From Desulfosudis oleivorans (GTDB lineage Bacteria; Desulfobacterota; Desulfobacteria; Desulfobacterales; SURF-7): a DNA stretch of 36,508 nucleotides. Shown piece by piece: positions 14,540 through 25,025 of the stretch. The notes beneath the pieces were generated by a model. The model did not search any database. It was not told the origin of the DNA and worked only from the letters and a program-made list of their open reading frames with translations. Both the position numbers and the translations under genes were made by a program. The stretch covers positions 1-36,508 of the forward strand of contig DYJC01000032.1 of NCBI GenBank assembly GCA_020723305.1, given 5' to 3'. The number at the start of each line of letters is the position of its first letter. Position 1 is the first letter of the stretch.

Positions 14540-16057
14540 TTACAGCAGCAGATTGACCAGATCCATCCAGAAGTCCTGTACGTCCGCATCGGACGGATTT
14601 TCCGGTTCCCGGTAACTCTGGACCGGATTTCCGTTTAAGACATCATTGATGAAGTCTCCTACATCAATACCGGTATTCAGATATTCGGTTCCGGTAAATT
14701 CCACGATGGTCGTACAGTGGCTTTCATTCATATCCCGGAAATACGGGATATAGTAGCTCAGATTGTTATGCTGATCGTAGGTCGCCACCAGATTGTCAAT
14801 ATCTTCGGCCCAGAGATCCAGGATCTGTTCCACCTGGGCAGGATCGCTTTCATCAAGATTATAAAATCTTGCGTAGGAGTATCCGGAAAAATTGGTATCC
14901 CTTGTGAACAGGGTGATGGCAAGGGGGTCGTTCGGGTAGGCATTGGCCAGCAGGGTATGAATCTGCCCGAAGTCGCCGGTAATATTCACACCCGGGAAAT
15001 CTGCCTGAAGCTTGCCGATCAGGTAATTGGTATTCCATTCCTGGCTGATTTTCTGATGAAGACGATACTGGTTGTCGTCATCGCTGGTCGCGGAGAAGAT
15101 CGGTCCCGAATCGTTCAGCATGTATGATTTTTTGGGGTTAAGCGCTTTTCGGAAAAAATGGTAATTGGTCAATGTCCCCACTCCGCCTGCACTGGATCCG
15201 GTTATCATGAGTTTGTCGATTTTGGGGAACGCCTGTTTCAGGTATTGGATGACCGCTTCGATGTTGGTGGCTCCCACATGATGATAGGTAATGGTTTCTC
15301 CAGTTGCATCATCCGTGTAGGTCGCAATCCGGTTGCCGGAGTGAACATCGCCGGTGCAATACGGGATAAACACCTTGTTCCAATTGGAGGTCTGCACATT
15401 ATCTCCTGCCGGGTGATTTTTGAGAATCAAAGGAGAGATGGCTGCATTGACGCTTCCGCCTTCAATGTTCGGATCCAGAAAATCACCCAGGTTCATGAAA
15501 TTGTCAGGAATCCCGTTTGGATTTGCAGCACCCCGGATACCGGCCTGGCCTGTACAGCTCGGATAATCCCAGCATGCTCCGCCTGGTTCAAGGTAAACGA
15601 TCAGATCATCGGTGTATCCAAACAGCCAGTTCCAGAAACCCGTCGATTTCATGACAAAGATTTTATATGGCGTGTTGTTGCCGCAAACAGCGCCGGGAAT
15701 ATCGACTTTTGTCCAGTATCCCCAGACAGCCGATGTCAGGGTGTCTAACAGCGGATGGCCCTGAGCATCCCGCTGTTCGGATTCCTCATCTTCTGTTTCC
15801 GTTAAGGGGCCATAAATGGCCTCGTAGTCCTCTTGTTTCATCCCGCCGGTTTGAAGCCGTAATTGATCCAGATCCTGCTCCGACATATCGGTTGGAGACA
15901 TGGAAAGCAGTTCCTGTACTGATCTGAGTTGATTATCTGTTGTTACCTCATCAGAGCTATCCATCTTTGAATCAGATCCGGAACAGGAAATAAAAATCAG
16001 GAAAAAGAGCAGCAAGGGGATAGACAATAAGATGTTTCGATGAACTGGAAATCGCAT
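14540..16057 (-). CDS. Pectinacetylesterase/Notum-family lipoprotein
   Basis: A product of 505 residues from the ATG at 16057, chosen for the strong ribosome site AAGGAGGTACTC; the frame is open further upstream but without signals. MRFPVHRNILLSIPLLLFF then LIFISC is a lipoprotein signal with lipobox, so the protein should be anchored in the envelope. The catalytic domain shows the PAE-family blocks LIVYLEPGGACWDYPSC (oxyanion region), VFIPYCTGDVHSGN, and TGSSAGGVGTLTNYH with nucleophile Ser at about 289. The late NESHCTTIVEF carries the probable catalytic His. The family removes acyl esters (acetyl in plant pectin, palmitoleate in Notum). The bacterial substrate here is unknown. Monocistronic, with its own terminator. 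Confidence 0.82.
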   Translation of the reverse strand: MRFPVHRNILLSIPLLLFFLIFISCSGSDSKMDSSDEVTTDNQLRSVQELLSMSPTDMSEQDLDQLRLQTGGMKQEDYEAIYGPLTETEDEESEQRDAQGHPLLDTLTSAVWGYWTKVDIPGAVCGNNTPYKIFVMKSTGFWNWLFGYTDDLIVYLEPGGACWDYPSCTGQAGIRGAANPNGIPDNFMNLGDFLDPNIEGGSVNAAISPLILKNHPAGDNVQTSNWNKVFIPYCTGDVHSGNRIATYTDDATGETITYHHVGATNIEAVIQYLKQAFPKIDKLMITGSSAGGVGTLTNYHFFRKALNPKKSYMLNDSGPIFSATSDDDNQYRLHQKISQEWNTNYLIGKLQADFPGVNITGDFGQIHTLLANAYPNDPLAITLFTRDTNFSGYSYARFYNLDESDPAQVEQILDLWAEDIDNLVATYDQHNNLSYYIPYFRDMNESHCTTIVEFTGTEYLNTGIDVGDFINDVLNGNPVQSYREPENPSDADVQDFWMDLVNLLL

Positions 16058-16344
16058 GAGTACCTCCTTAAAACAGTTTAGGGTTATAGAACAAACCAAT
16101 GAAATGGCCACCAACTGCGAAAACTGCAAACCATCTGAAAAAAGAAGATGGATTGCGGTCACAGAAATTATGATCCGGTTGTTATATCAATCCCGATACC
16201 ATCGGGTTGGGTTAACTTGTTCTGATTTAAGAAGATTTAAAAACAATACTGATCGGTATGTTTTTCGATATAGCTGAAAAGAGTTCGGTTTTCAAGAGCA
16301 TTATTCATTTTTTATTCACCGGTTTGTACCCTGTCAAATATTGG
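16058..16344. other. Intergenic stretch between the esterase gene and the tRNA terminator
   Basis: The promoter of the minus-strand esterase gene must be here, but no clean -35/-10 pair stands out. No further gene or repeat was seen. Confidence 0.4.
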
Positions 16345-16378
16345 CATAAAAAAAGGCCTACGGAAATCCGTACGCCTT
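16345..16378 (-). terminator. Rho-independent terminator of tRNA-Pro
   Basis: On the minus strand AAGGCGTACGG, loop ATTT, CCGTAGGCCTT (16378-16353; one C-C mismatch), followed by a run of T (TTTTTTTAT). It lies 13 bases after the tRNA 3' CCA. Confidence 0.85.
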
Positions 16379-16390
16379 GTTATTCTGTTT

Positions 16391-16467
16391 TGGTCGGGGC
16401 GAGAAGATTTGAACTTCCGACCCCTTGAACCCCATTCAAGTGCGCTACCAGACTGCGCCACGCCCCG
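16391..16467 (-). tRNA. tRNA-Pro (anticodon GGG)
   Basis: The acceptor stem is CGGGGCG paired with CGCCCCG, followed by discriminator A and an encoded CCA (16393-16391). The anticodon arm is CTTGA-ATGGGGT-TCAAG, giving GGG, which reads CCC and CCU proline codons. The T arm GTCGG-AAGTTCAAATC is intact. The gene is single, with its own promoter and terminator. Confidence 0.96.
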
Positions 16468-16480
16468 ACACAAGGATCTC

Positions 16481-16509
16481 TAATTATCAACAGCGGATAC
16501 GGATGTCAA
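16481..16509 (-). promoter_or_regulatory. Promoter of tRNA-Pro
   Basis: On the minus strand TTGACA (16509-16504), a 17-base spacer and TAATTA (16486-16481) end 14 bases before the tRNA. This is a near-consensus sigma-70 promoter. The DNA just upstream of the -35 (16511-16543) resembles a segment at the rRNA promoter region (36227-36259). Confidence 0.8.
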
Positions 16510-16706
16510 GGTTTTCATGCGGGTATTGTAAATTACTTTCTTGGATGTTCTCAGTTCCTGTATTTGATTGTTTTATTCTTTAATAGCCTATAGATAATTT
16601 CAGGATGGACATTTTGATAAATTGTCTATACATCCATATGACATTCCATTTGATTGATATGAGGTTGTGTTCGAGATTCGATTTCACACGGACGAATTGA
16701 AAATAT

Positions 16707-17624
16707 ATGGAAAATTCCGAAATACAAAGGGTCTTTCCCGATGCGTTACAGCCGGGAGATATGGTGGGCATTGTTGCACCGGCAGGTGCTTTTGATCACA
16801 TGAAACTGCATCGGGGAATTTCTGTTTTAGAACAGATGGGGTTCAGCGTTTTTACTCCCAAGGGATTGTTCGAAAAAGAGGATTATCTTGCTGGGTCTGA
16901 TGAGCATCGAGCCCATTTATTGAACGAGCTTTTTCAGGAGCCATCGATAAAAGCCGTGATATGTGCAAGAGGTGGATTCGGTTCGATTCGGATTCTGTCT
17001 TTATTGGATTATGAAATTATCCGGGAAAGCCGTAAAATTTTTGTAGGGTTCAGCGATATTACAGCGTTATTGTCTGTCTTTGAAACTCGATGCGGTCTGA
17101 TCAGTTTTCACGGTCCCATGATCACCAGCCTTGCGGATGCGGACAAAGAGTCCATGGATGCGATGTACAGATCCCTCACGTCAAATCGAAAGCTGACCAT
17201 CAAGCCTGCCAAGGGGTTGACCCTCAAGCCGGGAGTGAGCGCCGGAACCGTTACCGGAGGAAATCTGGCAACGCTTTGCCATCTGGTTGGGACGCCGTTT
17301 GAGCCGGATCTGAGAGGACATATTCTGGTACTGGAAGATATCGGCGAACCCCATTATAAAATTGACAGAATGCTGATTCAGATGAAGCTTGCCGGCTGTT
17401 TCAACAACCTGGCCGGTCTGGCCCTGGGTTCCTTTGAAAATTGCGGAACGTTGGAAGGGGTTTACCGGATTGTGGAAAGCATTTTCAAAGAATATGCTTT
17501 TCCCGTGCTGGCTGGATTTGAAATCGGGCATGGCAAGACCAATATAACATTTCCGGTCGGATTAAAAGCCACACTGGATGCGGATAACCATATGCTGATC
17601 TATCATTCTCCTGCAACAAAATGA
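16707..17624 (+). CDS. ldcA: LD-carboxypeptidase (peptidase S66)
   Basis: A 305-residue muropeptide LD-carboxypeptidase, which trims the terminal D-Ala from tetrapeptides during murein recycling. Visible motifs are LQPGDMVGIVAPAG at the N-terminus, ICARGGFGSIRIL, the nucleophile Ser116 in FVGFSDITALL, FHGPMITSL, GGNLATLCHLVGTP, the catalytic Glu in LVLEDIGEPHYKIDRML and the catalytic His in IGHGKTNITFPVG. Length is normal for the family. There is no signal peptide, so a cytoplasmic location is expected. Its stop overlaps the next start codon (ATGA), so it is translationally coupled to a serine hydrolase of the beta-lactamase fold. Confidence 0.92.
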   Translation: MENSEIQRVFPDALQPGDMVGIVAPAGAFDHMKLHRGISVLEQMGFSVFTPKGLFEKEDYLAGSDEHRAHLLNELFQEPSIKAVICARGGFGSIRILSLLDYEIIRESRKIFVGFSDITALLSVFETRCGLISFHGPMITSLADADKESMDAMYRSLTSNRKLTIKPAKGLTLKPGVSAGTVTGGNLATLCHLVGTPFEPDLRGHILVLEDIGEPHYKIDRMLIQMKLAGCFNNLAGLALGSFENCGTLEGVYRIVESIFKEYAFPVLAGFEIGHGKTNITFPVGLKATLDADNHMLIYHSPATK

Positions 17625-18736
17625 TACGTTCCGGGATTCATTCAGGTAAACATATGATAAAGTCCGTTGATGCATTAATGAAAACCGCTGTTGAGGAAGG
17701 GATTTTCCCCGGAGGGGTTCTGCTGGTTGAAAGGAAAGAGGACATTCTGTTTCATGAAGCTTACGGAAAGGCGGATATTTTTACCGGTAAAAACGTAACG
17801 GTGAATACCGTGTTTGATCTGGCGTCATTGACCAAACCGCTGGCGACCACATTGTCCATCATGAAGCTGGAAGAACAGCAGAAGCTGTCGCTGGATCAGA
17901 CTATTGGAGAGATTATTGAATATTTCAGCGGAAAGGAACCGGCTGTAATAACAATCCGGCATTTGTTGAATCATACTTCCGGGTTGCCGGATTATAAACC
18001 CTATTTTGAACAAGTGCGATCCATTCCAGAGCCGGAAAGAAAAAGGAAATTCAGGGAACTGTTAAGCGATGAGAAGCTGGTGTACCCCATTGGCGCAAAG
18101 ACCCTATACAGCGATATCGGATTTATGATTTTATCCTGGATTATTGAAAGCGTTTCCGGTAAACGGCTGGATTATTTTGTCAGGGATGAAATTTATGAAC
18201 CGTCCGGTCTTCAAGAGCTTTTTTTTATTGATCTTGATCTCGTGGGTAAAAAGGTTCATAATCCATCCTTGCAGTTTGCTGCAACGGAAAACTGCCCTTG
18301 GAGGAAAAAGGTTCTCATCGGTGAGGTACATGATGATAATGCTTTTGTTGTCGGCGGTGTGGATGGACATGCCGGACTGTTTGGGACAGCAAGAGAGGTG
18401 GGACGGTTGCTGATGATGTTGCAGCGGCGATTTCATGGACATCCGGCCGGATGGGTTTTGGATTCAAAGACAATCCGGAAATATTTTGAAAAACCTGAGG
18501 GCGATGCCCGGGCACTGGGTTTTGATACTCCCAGTAAGGTCGATTCAAGCTGTGGTCATTATTTTTCCGAAAGAACGGTTGGTCATCTTGGTTTCACAGG
18601 AACTTCTTTTTGGATGGATCTGGAAAAAGAGATTACCGTGGTTTTGCTGACAAATCGGGTGCACCCTTCACGGGAAAATATCAGGATACGGGCATTTCGG
18701 CCGATCGTTCATGATATGGTCATGAAAAATATTTAA
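17621..18736 (+). CDS. Beta-lactamase-fold serine hydrolase (class C/EstB-like)
   Basis: A product of 371 residues. The S-x-x-K motif is FDLASLTK (Ser69, Lys72), the second motif is YSD (163-165, in place of Y-x-N), and HTSGLPDY plus the late GHLGFTGTSFW supply the third-motif region. The family contains DD-peptidases, class C beta-lactamases and esterases. Coupling to the LD-carboxypeptidase gene (4-base overlap) suggests a role with peptidoglycan fragments. No signal peptide is seen, which argues against a periplasmic beta-lactamase. A second possible start is the ATG at 17654 with a weak AGG site; homology begins about there, so the true N-terminus may be 11 residues shorter. Confidence 0.82.
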   Translation: MIRSGIHSGKHMIKSVDALMKTAVEEGIFPGGVLLVERKEDILFHEAYGKADIFTGKNVTVNTVFDLASLTKPLATTLSIMKLEEQQKLSLDQTIGEIIEYFSGKEPAVITIRHLLNHTSGLPDYKPYFEQVRSIPEPERKRKFRELLSDEKLVYPIGAKTLYSDIGFMILSWIIESVSGKRLDYFVRDEIYEPSGLQELFFIDLDLVGKKVHNPSLQFAATENCPWRKKVLIGEVHDDNAFVVGGVDGHAGLFGTAREVGRLLMMLQRRFHGHPAGWVLDSKTIRKYFEKPEGDARALGFDTPSKVDSSCGHYFSERTVGHLGFTGTSFWMDLEKEITVVLLTNRVHPSRENIRIRAFRPIVHDMVMKNI

Positions 18737-18898
18737 TATCGATTATTTAATCATTTTTCTCCTTGTAATCAAAAACGATTTTTGGTAGCGATGCCTTAAT
18801 GAAACAATAATCGGAATCTCATGGGAGATATTCTTCATAATTAAGCTTACAGAAAAAATTTAACCAATCGAAAAGCACGTAAACATGTGCAGAAATGA

Positions 18899-19948
<1,050 letters not shown>

Positions 19949-19952
19949 TTTC

Positions 19953-20786
19953 ATGTTTTCAAGAAGAATGGTGCTTGCCATTGCAGGTATTTTTATTGTT
20001 TTCTGTTCGGTCATTCTGATCGCTGTTTCAGACAGGCATCCGGATGCAACAGAAGGGATCAGCAGTGTGCCCATTTCCATTATTTCACCTTTTCAAGATG
20101 CAGTCACCGGGTCTATTACTTTTATAACGGGTATTTGGAGACATTATTTTTATCTTGTTTCAACAGCCAAAGAAAATGATGAATTGAAAAAAATGTTGAG
20201 TCAGGCGGTTGAAAAAAAAAATCAGTGCATTGAGATAGAATTATCCAACCAGCGACTTCGAAAATTTCTGGATTTTCAAAAAACCCGGATGGCTCAGACT
20301 GTTTCAGCCGAAGTGATTGGAAAGGATCCTTCTCCTTGGTCTAAAACCGTAATAATCGATAAGGGTAGGTCTGATGGAATCCGAAAAGGGTGCCCGGTTG
20401 TCGTTCCTGATGGTATAACGGGTCAGGTTGTGTCTGTTTCTACCTATTATTCTAAGGTGTTACTGATTATTGATCGAAACAGCGCAGTTGATGCATTGGT
20501 TCAGAGGTCACGCGCCAGAGGGATTATACGAGGCATGTCTGCTGAAGACTGTACTTTTCATTATGTTCTACGAAAAAATGATATCCGGGTCGGTGATGAA
20601 GTGATCTCGTCGGGAATCGACGGGGTTTATCCCAAAGGATTGAGAATCGGATACGTTTCAGGAGTCATTCGTCGTAACTCCGGAATTTTTCAAGAGGTTG
20701 ATGTGACTCCTCATGTGGATTTTGAAAAATTAGAAGAGGTCATCGTTTTTATAACACCTGCTGAGTATGAATTTGAAATGCCGTGA
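19953..20786 (+). CDS. mreC: Rod shape-determining protein MreC
   Basis: A 277-residue bitopic protein. One N-terminal membrane segment (about 7-25, VLAIAGIFIVFCSVILIAV) is followed by a coiled-coil stretch (about 68-105, KENDELKKMLSQAVEKK) and a beta-rich periplasmic domain containing VIGKDPSPWSKTVIIDKGRS, VPDGITGQVV and RARGIIRGMS. It links MreB with PBP2 in the elongasome. It starts 4 bases after mreB and ends with a 4-base overlap with mreD, so the three are translated together. Confidence 0.95.
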   Translation: MFSRRMVLAIAGIFIVFCSVILIAVSDRHPDATEGISSVPISIISPFQDAVTGSITFITGIWRHYFYLVSTAKENDELKKMLSQAVEKKNQCIEIELSNQRLRKFLDFQKTRMAQTVSAEVIGKDPSPWSKTVIIDKGRSDGIRKGCPVVVPDGITGQVVSVSTYYSKVLLIIDRNSAVDALVQRSRARGIIRGMSAEDCTFHYVLRKNDIRVGDEVISSGIDGVYPKGLRIGYVSGVIRRNSGIFQEVDVTPHVDFEKLEEVIVFITPAEYEFEMP

Positions 20787-21331
20787 TTCCGTATATTGTA
20801 TATTCATGCGCCTGTATTTTTTTACTAATACTCAAAACCGCTGTTCTATCGAATTTTGCCTTATTCAATAATTTTTATGACATCCTTCTCCCTGTAGTTT
20901 TATATCTGGGACTTTTTCGGCCGCTTTCCCAAGGACTTCCATTGATCTTTTTCTATGGTTTTTGCATGGATTCGATGACAGGGGGTCTATTTGGTTTTTA
21001 TATTTTGGTGTATTTTTTATTGTTTATCGCAATGAGATGGACAATTCAGTTTCTGCATGCGCGGAGTTTTTTATTGAAACCGTTCATTGTGTTGGTTGGA
21101 GTGTTGATTGAGAATCTTGTCTTATTTTTATTATTCGTTCTGTTTCACAGGAACTGGGTGGTTTCCGGATCGTTCCTGCATTCTGTCTCGATACAACTTT
21201 TTTGGGCGGCGATTACAGGGCCGTTTTTTTTGATTGCGATCGACTACACACAAATTCGTTTCAGCGATTGGCTTGAGGAAAAGGTTTCTATGGAAAGGAA
21301 AATGGAAAATAAACGCGATCGGATATCATGA
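20783..21331 (+). CDS. mreD: Rod shape-determining protein MreD
   Basis: A 182-residue polytopic membrane protein with five or six hydrophobic segments and few charges, of the usual MreD length. The FYGFCMDSMTGGLFGFYILVY segment corresponds to the family's most conserved region. It starts with a GTG or ATG-like codon overlapping the end of mreC. Sequence conservation in the family is low, so position between mreC and mrdA is the main support for the name. Confidence 0.9.
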   Translation: MIPYIVYSCACIFLLILKTAVLSNFALFNNFYDILLPVVLYLGLFRPLSQGLPLIFFYGFCMDSMTGGLFGFYILVYFLLFIAMRWTIQFLHARSFLLKPFIVLVGVLIENLVLFLLFVLFHRNWVVSGSFLHSVSIQLFWAAITGPFFLIAIDYTQIRFSDWLEEKVSMERKMENKRDRIS

Positions 21332-21351
21332 TCTCCTGATCAGCGTTCATC

Positions 21352-23238
21352 GTGAATACAGAGGTGTTTTTGGGAAGCTTTTATAAAACAGCGGATGCAG
21401 GTTGGTATAAACAGCGTTTGAGTAGCTTGATGTACTTTCTGTTTCTATCTTTTACCATTCTGATGATTCGATTATTTTATCTCCAAATCATCGAAGGAGA
21501 GGAATATCGAAGACTTTCGGAAAACAATTGTATCCGTCTGCAAAGTATGGATGCGCCGAGGGGACTTGTTTTTGACAGAAACCGTAATCTATTGGTGGAT
21601 AACAGCCCGTCGTTTGATTTGAGCATTGTTATTCGAGATGCAAAACCATTGGAAGATACCATCGGCAAATTATCAAAATATATGAATACTCCCAAAGAAG
21701 AGCTGATGAATATCGTCAACAGCAAAAAGGGATTGGCTTCTTACAAGCCAATATTGCTGAAGTCTAACATAGGACGAGAGCTGCTTGCTGCTATCGAGGT
21801 TCATCTGTTCGACCTGCCGGGTGTTATCGTGGAAATAAAGCCCCAACGCTATTATATCAAAAACAGGAGCGCCTCTCATCTGTTAGGGTATCTCGGGCAA
21901 ATCAGCCCTGATGAATTAAAATCAGGTAAATATTTATCTGCTAGGCAGGGAGATTTTATTGGAAAGTTTGGGATTGAAAAATCCTTTCAGAATTACCTCA
22001 GTGGGAAACGGGGTGGCAGGCAGGTAGAGGTGAATGCAGTCGGCCAGGTTATTCGTGTTTTGGAAACCGTGAAGGCAGAACCAGGGCACAATATTTACCT
22101 GACTGTAGATTACGCTTTGCAGGAAAAAACAGAGAGTCTCCTTCAAGGAGTAGCAGGCGCTGCAGTTGCTATGGATCCTTCTACAGGGCAGATACTTGCT
22201 CTGGTAAGCAGCCCTTCTTTTGATCAGAACAACTTTATTACAGGCATATCGCATGAGGATTGGAATTCCCTGATAACAAATCCGATGAGACCGATGGAGA
22301 ACAAAGCCATTCAAGGGGAATATCCGCCAGCGTCAACCTATAAGATTGTGACTGCTATTGCCGGTCTGGAAGAGCGTATAGTTGATCAAAATACTACCTA
22401 TTTCTGCCCGGGATATTATCAATTTGGTAATCGTGTTTTTGGTTGCTGGAAAAAGGGTGGGCATGGAAATGTGGATATCTTTAAAGCACTCGCTCAGTCG
22501 TGTGATGTTTATTTTTATCAGGTTGGTGAAAAATTAGGAGTCGACCGGCTTGCATGGTATGCAAAAGCTTGTGGATTAGGTGTTCCGACGGGAATTGATC
22601 TTGATCATGAAGCAGAAGGGCTGGTGCCGTCTTCTTTATGGAAAAAAGAGAAAATCGGTGTTCCATGGCAAAAAGGGGAAACCTTGTCCATAGCAATCGG
22701 ACAAGGATATAATCTTGTCACACCTCTTCAGATGTTGTCGCTTACGGCTGCCGTTGCCAATGGTGGAAAACTTTTTCGGCCTGTTATTCTACAGTCGATG
22801 GAAACAGTTGAGGGGGATATCATAAAAGTACCCCAACAAGAGCAGATTGGTCTGATCCCAGTCCGCAAACAAACGCTGGATATCGTGAAAAGAGGGCTTT
22901 GGGAGGTTGTAAATACAAATGGAGGGACAGCATGGAATGCTGCTCGTGTTGATGGCCTGAATATCGCCGGAAAAACCGGAACAGCACAGGTAGTCAGCCG
23001 GAAAAAAGAGGTGGGTTCGGGAAACAGAGGGAAACCGGAAAATAGTTTTAAATCTCATGCCTGGTTTGTATCTTATGCTCCGGCGGATGATCCAAAAATT
23101 GCGGTTGTTGTTCTTGTGGAGCATGGAGAACATGGGTCAAGTGCCGCCGGCCCTGTGGCGAGAGAAATGATTAAAACCTTTTTGGGAGTGGCTGAAACAG
23201 AGGAAAATAATCCGGTAACCAAGCAATTGCACCAGTAG
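21352..23238 (+). CDS. mrdA: Penicillin-binding protein 2 (elongasome transpeptidase)
   Basis: A 628-residue class B PBP. One N-terminal membrane segment (about 23-42, LMYFLFLSFTILMIRLFYLQ) is followed by the pedestal domain (RGLVFDRNRNLLVDN) and the transpeptidase domain. The catalytic Ser328 and Lys331 are in PPASTYKI, the second motif is SCD (as SxD in other PBP2 proteins) and KTGT starts at Lys541. IAIGQGYNLVTPLQML is the conserved block between them. It crosslinks lateral wall peptidoglycan with RodA. The GTG start at 21352 lacks a good ribosome site and could lie a few codons downstream. Confidence 0.96.
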   Translation: MNTEVFLGSFYKTADAGWYKQRLSSLMYFLFLSFTILMIRLFYLQIIEGEEYRRLSENNCIRLQSMDAPRGLVFDRNRNLLVDNSPSFDLSIVIRDAKPLEDTIGKLSKYMNTPKEELMNIVNSKKGLASYKPILLKSNIGRELLAAIEVHLFDLPGVIVEIKPQRYYIKNRSASHLLGYLGQISPDELKSGKYLSARQGDFIGKFGIEKSFQNYLSGKRGGRQVEVNAVGQVIRVLETVKAEPGHNIYLTVDYALQEKTESLLQGVAGAAVAMDPSTGQILALVSSPSFDQNNFITGISHEDWNSLITNPMRPMENKAIQGEYPPASTYKIVTAIAGLEERIVDQNTTYFCPGYYQFGNRVFGCWKKGGHGNVDIFKALAQSCDVYFYQVGEKLGVDRLAWYAKACGLGVPTGIDLDHEAEGLVPSSLWKKEKIGVPWQKGETLSIAIGQGYNLVTPLQMLSLTAAVANGGKLFRPVILQSMETVEGDIIKVPQQEQIGLIPVRKQTLDIVKRGLWEVVNTNGGTAWNAARVDGLNIAGKTGTAQVVSRKKEVGSGNRGKPENSFKSHAWFVSYAPADDPKIAVVVLVEHGEHGSSAAGPVAREMIKTFLGVAETEENNPVTKQLHQ

Positions 23239-23327
23239 TGTAAAGCCTCGGTACTGGATCGGCTTTTTTCCATGGGGAAAATATGATTGTGTTCCATCCA
23301 TAAATCAGCGATATAAACAAATTATGG

Positions 23328-24461
23328 ATGAACCATAAAAATGATGGAAACAGCATGTTTGATAGAAGGTTAATTCAATATTTCGACTGGTGGCTGATCG
23401 GATTGACTTTGATGCTTGGAGCGGTCGGATTTGTATTGATTTACAGTGCGGTGAACGCTGGGGATGTTGCCATACAAAAAGCCTTATATGGAAAGCAGAT
23501 CGTTTGGTTTGCAATCGGAATGACGGCCATGGTTTGCACTTTTATTTTTCATTACAGGTTCATGGACCAATGGGGAGGGATGATATACTTTATCAGCATA
23601 ATCCTTCTTGTCTTTGTTCTGATTAACGGAAAATTTGTTAGCGGATCAAGAAGATGGCTTGAAATAGGGCCGCTGACGATTCAACCTTCTGAATTGGTTA
23701 AAATCAGCGTAATTTTAATTCTTTCAAAATATTATTCAAAGCGTGCAAGTATTCGAGGGTTTACGCTTAAATACCTTTTAATTCCAATGGTTATTGTTTT
23801 TATCCCCTTTTTGCTGATTGTGAAACAGCCGGACTTGGGAACAGCCCTGTTAATCGTTTTGATCGCCTCGTCTATAACCGTTTATGTAAAAATAGAACGA
23901 AAAACAATGATCTGGCTTATTGGATCCGGGGCTGTCCTGGTTTCGTTAGCCTGGTTTTTTCTTCTAAAAACATATCAGAAACTTCGTATTTTAACATTCC
24001 TGAACCCGGATCGAGATCCATTGGGAGCAGGGTACCATATCATTCAATCGAAGATTGCGATTGGATCAGGAATGATTTTTGGAAAGGGTTTTTTAAAAGG
24101 AACTCAGAATGCTCTATCCTTTTTACCGGAGCATCATACGGATTTTATCCTCTCTGTTCTGGCAGAGGAGTGGGGATTTGCCGGAACAGGGATCGTTTTA
24201 ATACTTTATATACTGTTATTGGGCTGGGGATTGAATATTGCTCATGGTTGCAGGGATACATTCGGCACGATCTTGGCCGTGGGAGTTACGGCAATGTTAT
24301 TCTGGCAGGTTTTTATCAATGTTGGAATGGTTATGGGGCTTATGCCGGTTGTTGGCGTACCATTGCCTCTGATCAGTTATGGCGGATCATCGGTGGTAAC
24401 ATCCCTTATTGGTATAGGTATATTAATGAACATCAGTATGCGGCGGTTTATGGTGGAATAG
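23328..24461 (+). CDS. rodA: Peptidoglycan glycosyltransferase RodA
   Basis: A 377-residue SEDS protein with about ten membrane segments. It shows SGSRRWLEIGPLTIQPSELVKI, IVKQPDLGTALLIV, NPDRDPLGAGYHIIQSKIAIGSG, LPEHHTDFILSVLAEEWG (with the catalytic Asp of the SEDS family in the HTDF block) and PLISYGGSSVVTSLIGIGIL. It polymerises lipid II in partnership with PBP2. Two starts are possible, 23328 and the ATG at 23355; the second has GGAA 7 bases before it and fits the usual N-terminus (FDRRLIQYFDWWLI). Confidence 0.96.
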   Translation: MNHKNDGNSMFDRRLIQYFDWWLIGLTLMLGAVGFVLIYSAVNAGDVAIQKALYGKQIVWFAIGMTAMVCTFIFHYRFMDQWGGMIYFISIILLVFVLINGKFVSGSRRWLEIGPLTIQPSELVKISVILILSKYYSKRASIRGFTLKYLLIPMVIVFIPFLLIVKQPDLGTALLIVLIASSITVYVKIERKTMIWLIGSGAVLVSLAWFFLLKTYQKLRILTFLNPDRDPLGAGYHIIQSKIAIGSGMIFGKGFLKGTQNALSFLPEHHTDFILSVLAEEWGFAGTGIVLILYILLLGWGLNIAHGCRDTFGTILAVGVTAMLFWQVFINVGMVMGLMPVVGVPLPLISYGGSSVVTSLIGIGILMNISMRRFMVE

Positions 24462-24570
24462 AAGCGCATACCGAAAAGTATCCAGACTGAACCTGCTGAT
24501 AGAAAACAAGCGGCAAAACATTTCGATCTGATTTGAAATATTTGCTAAGAAGTTTTTATTTGGAGGGCAT

Positions 24571-24999
24571 ATGGGGAATAAACTGAAAGCAGACTCAATT
24601 ACTACCTTTTTGGGGACAGAGACGACCATTGAAGGAGTTATTGAATTTAAAGGGACAATCCGTCTGGACGGCAGAGTGAAAGGCAAAATTCGAAGTGAAT
24701 GCGGGACCGTAATTATCGGGGAAAAGGCTGTTATCGATGCAGACATTGACGTTGATGTTGCCATTATCATGGGACAGGTCAATGGGGTGATTGATGCGAA
24801 GGATCGGATTGAGCTGTATCCTCCCGGCAGTGTTGTCGGTGATATCCAGGCTCCTTTGATTTCCATTGATGCAGGTGTCAAGTTTAATGGCAATTGTGCG
24901 ATGAAGGCAAGACCCAAGGCGAATACCGGAAAAATTCCAATCTTAGAACCAGTTGAAATGAAAGATTCAAAAATAAAAAATTTTCCAAAAAACCTTTGA
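24571..24999 (+). CDS. Bactofilin
   Basis: A 142-residue protein with a central beta-helical bactofilin domain (about 13-105): FLGTETTIEGVIEFKGTIRL, DGRVKGKIRSECGTVIIG, VAIIMGQVNGVIDAKDRIEL and GSVVGDIQAPLISIDAG. The termini are short and polar, as usual. Bactofilins polymerise without nucleotide into membrane-associated filaments and scaffold cell-shape enzymes, which fits the position right behind rodA. A strong ribosome site (GGAGGGCAT) precedes the ATG. The stop codon lies inside the -35 hexamer of the probable atp operon promoter. Confidence 0.93.
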   Translation: MGNKLKADSITTFLGTETTIEGVIEFKGTIRLDGRVKGKIRSECGTVIIGEKAVIDADIDVDVAIIMGQVNGVIDAKDRIELYPPGSVVGDIQAPLISIDAGVKFNGNCAMKARPKANTGKIPILEPVEMKDSKIKNFPKNL

Positions 25000-25025
25000 C
25001 AAACATATTATTCAAATGGTAGATG
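24996..25025 (+). promoter_or_regulatory. Candidate promoter of the atp operon
   Basis: TTGACA at 24996-25001 is followed after 18 bases by TAGATG (25020-25025), roughly 90 bases before atpF'. The -35 overlaps the bactofilin stop. A small hairpin with a T run (AGCG-GGAA-ACGCT, then GCTTTTTTA, about 25042-25062) in the leader might act as a weak attenuator. Confidence 0.45.

Noticed and set aside
23244..23271. Possible terminator between mrdA and rodA (AAAGCC...GGCTTT plus T run)
   Set aside because: The stem is only 6 bp with a large loop, and rodA functions with mrdA; too weak to call.
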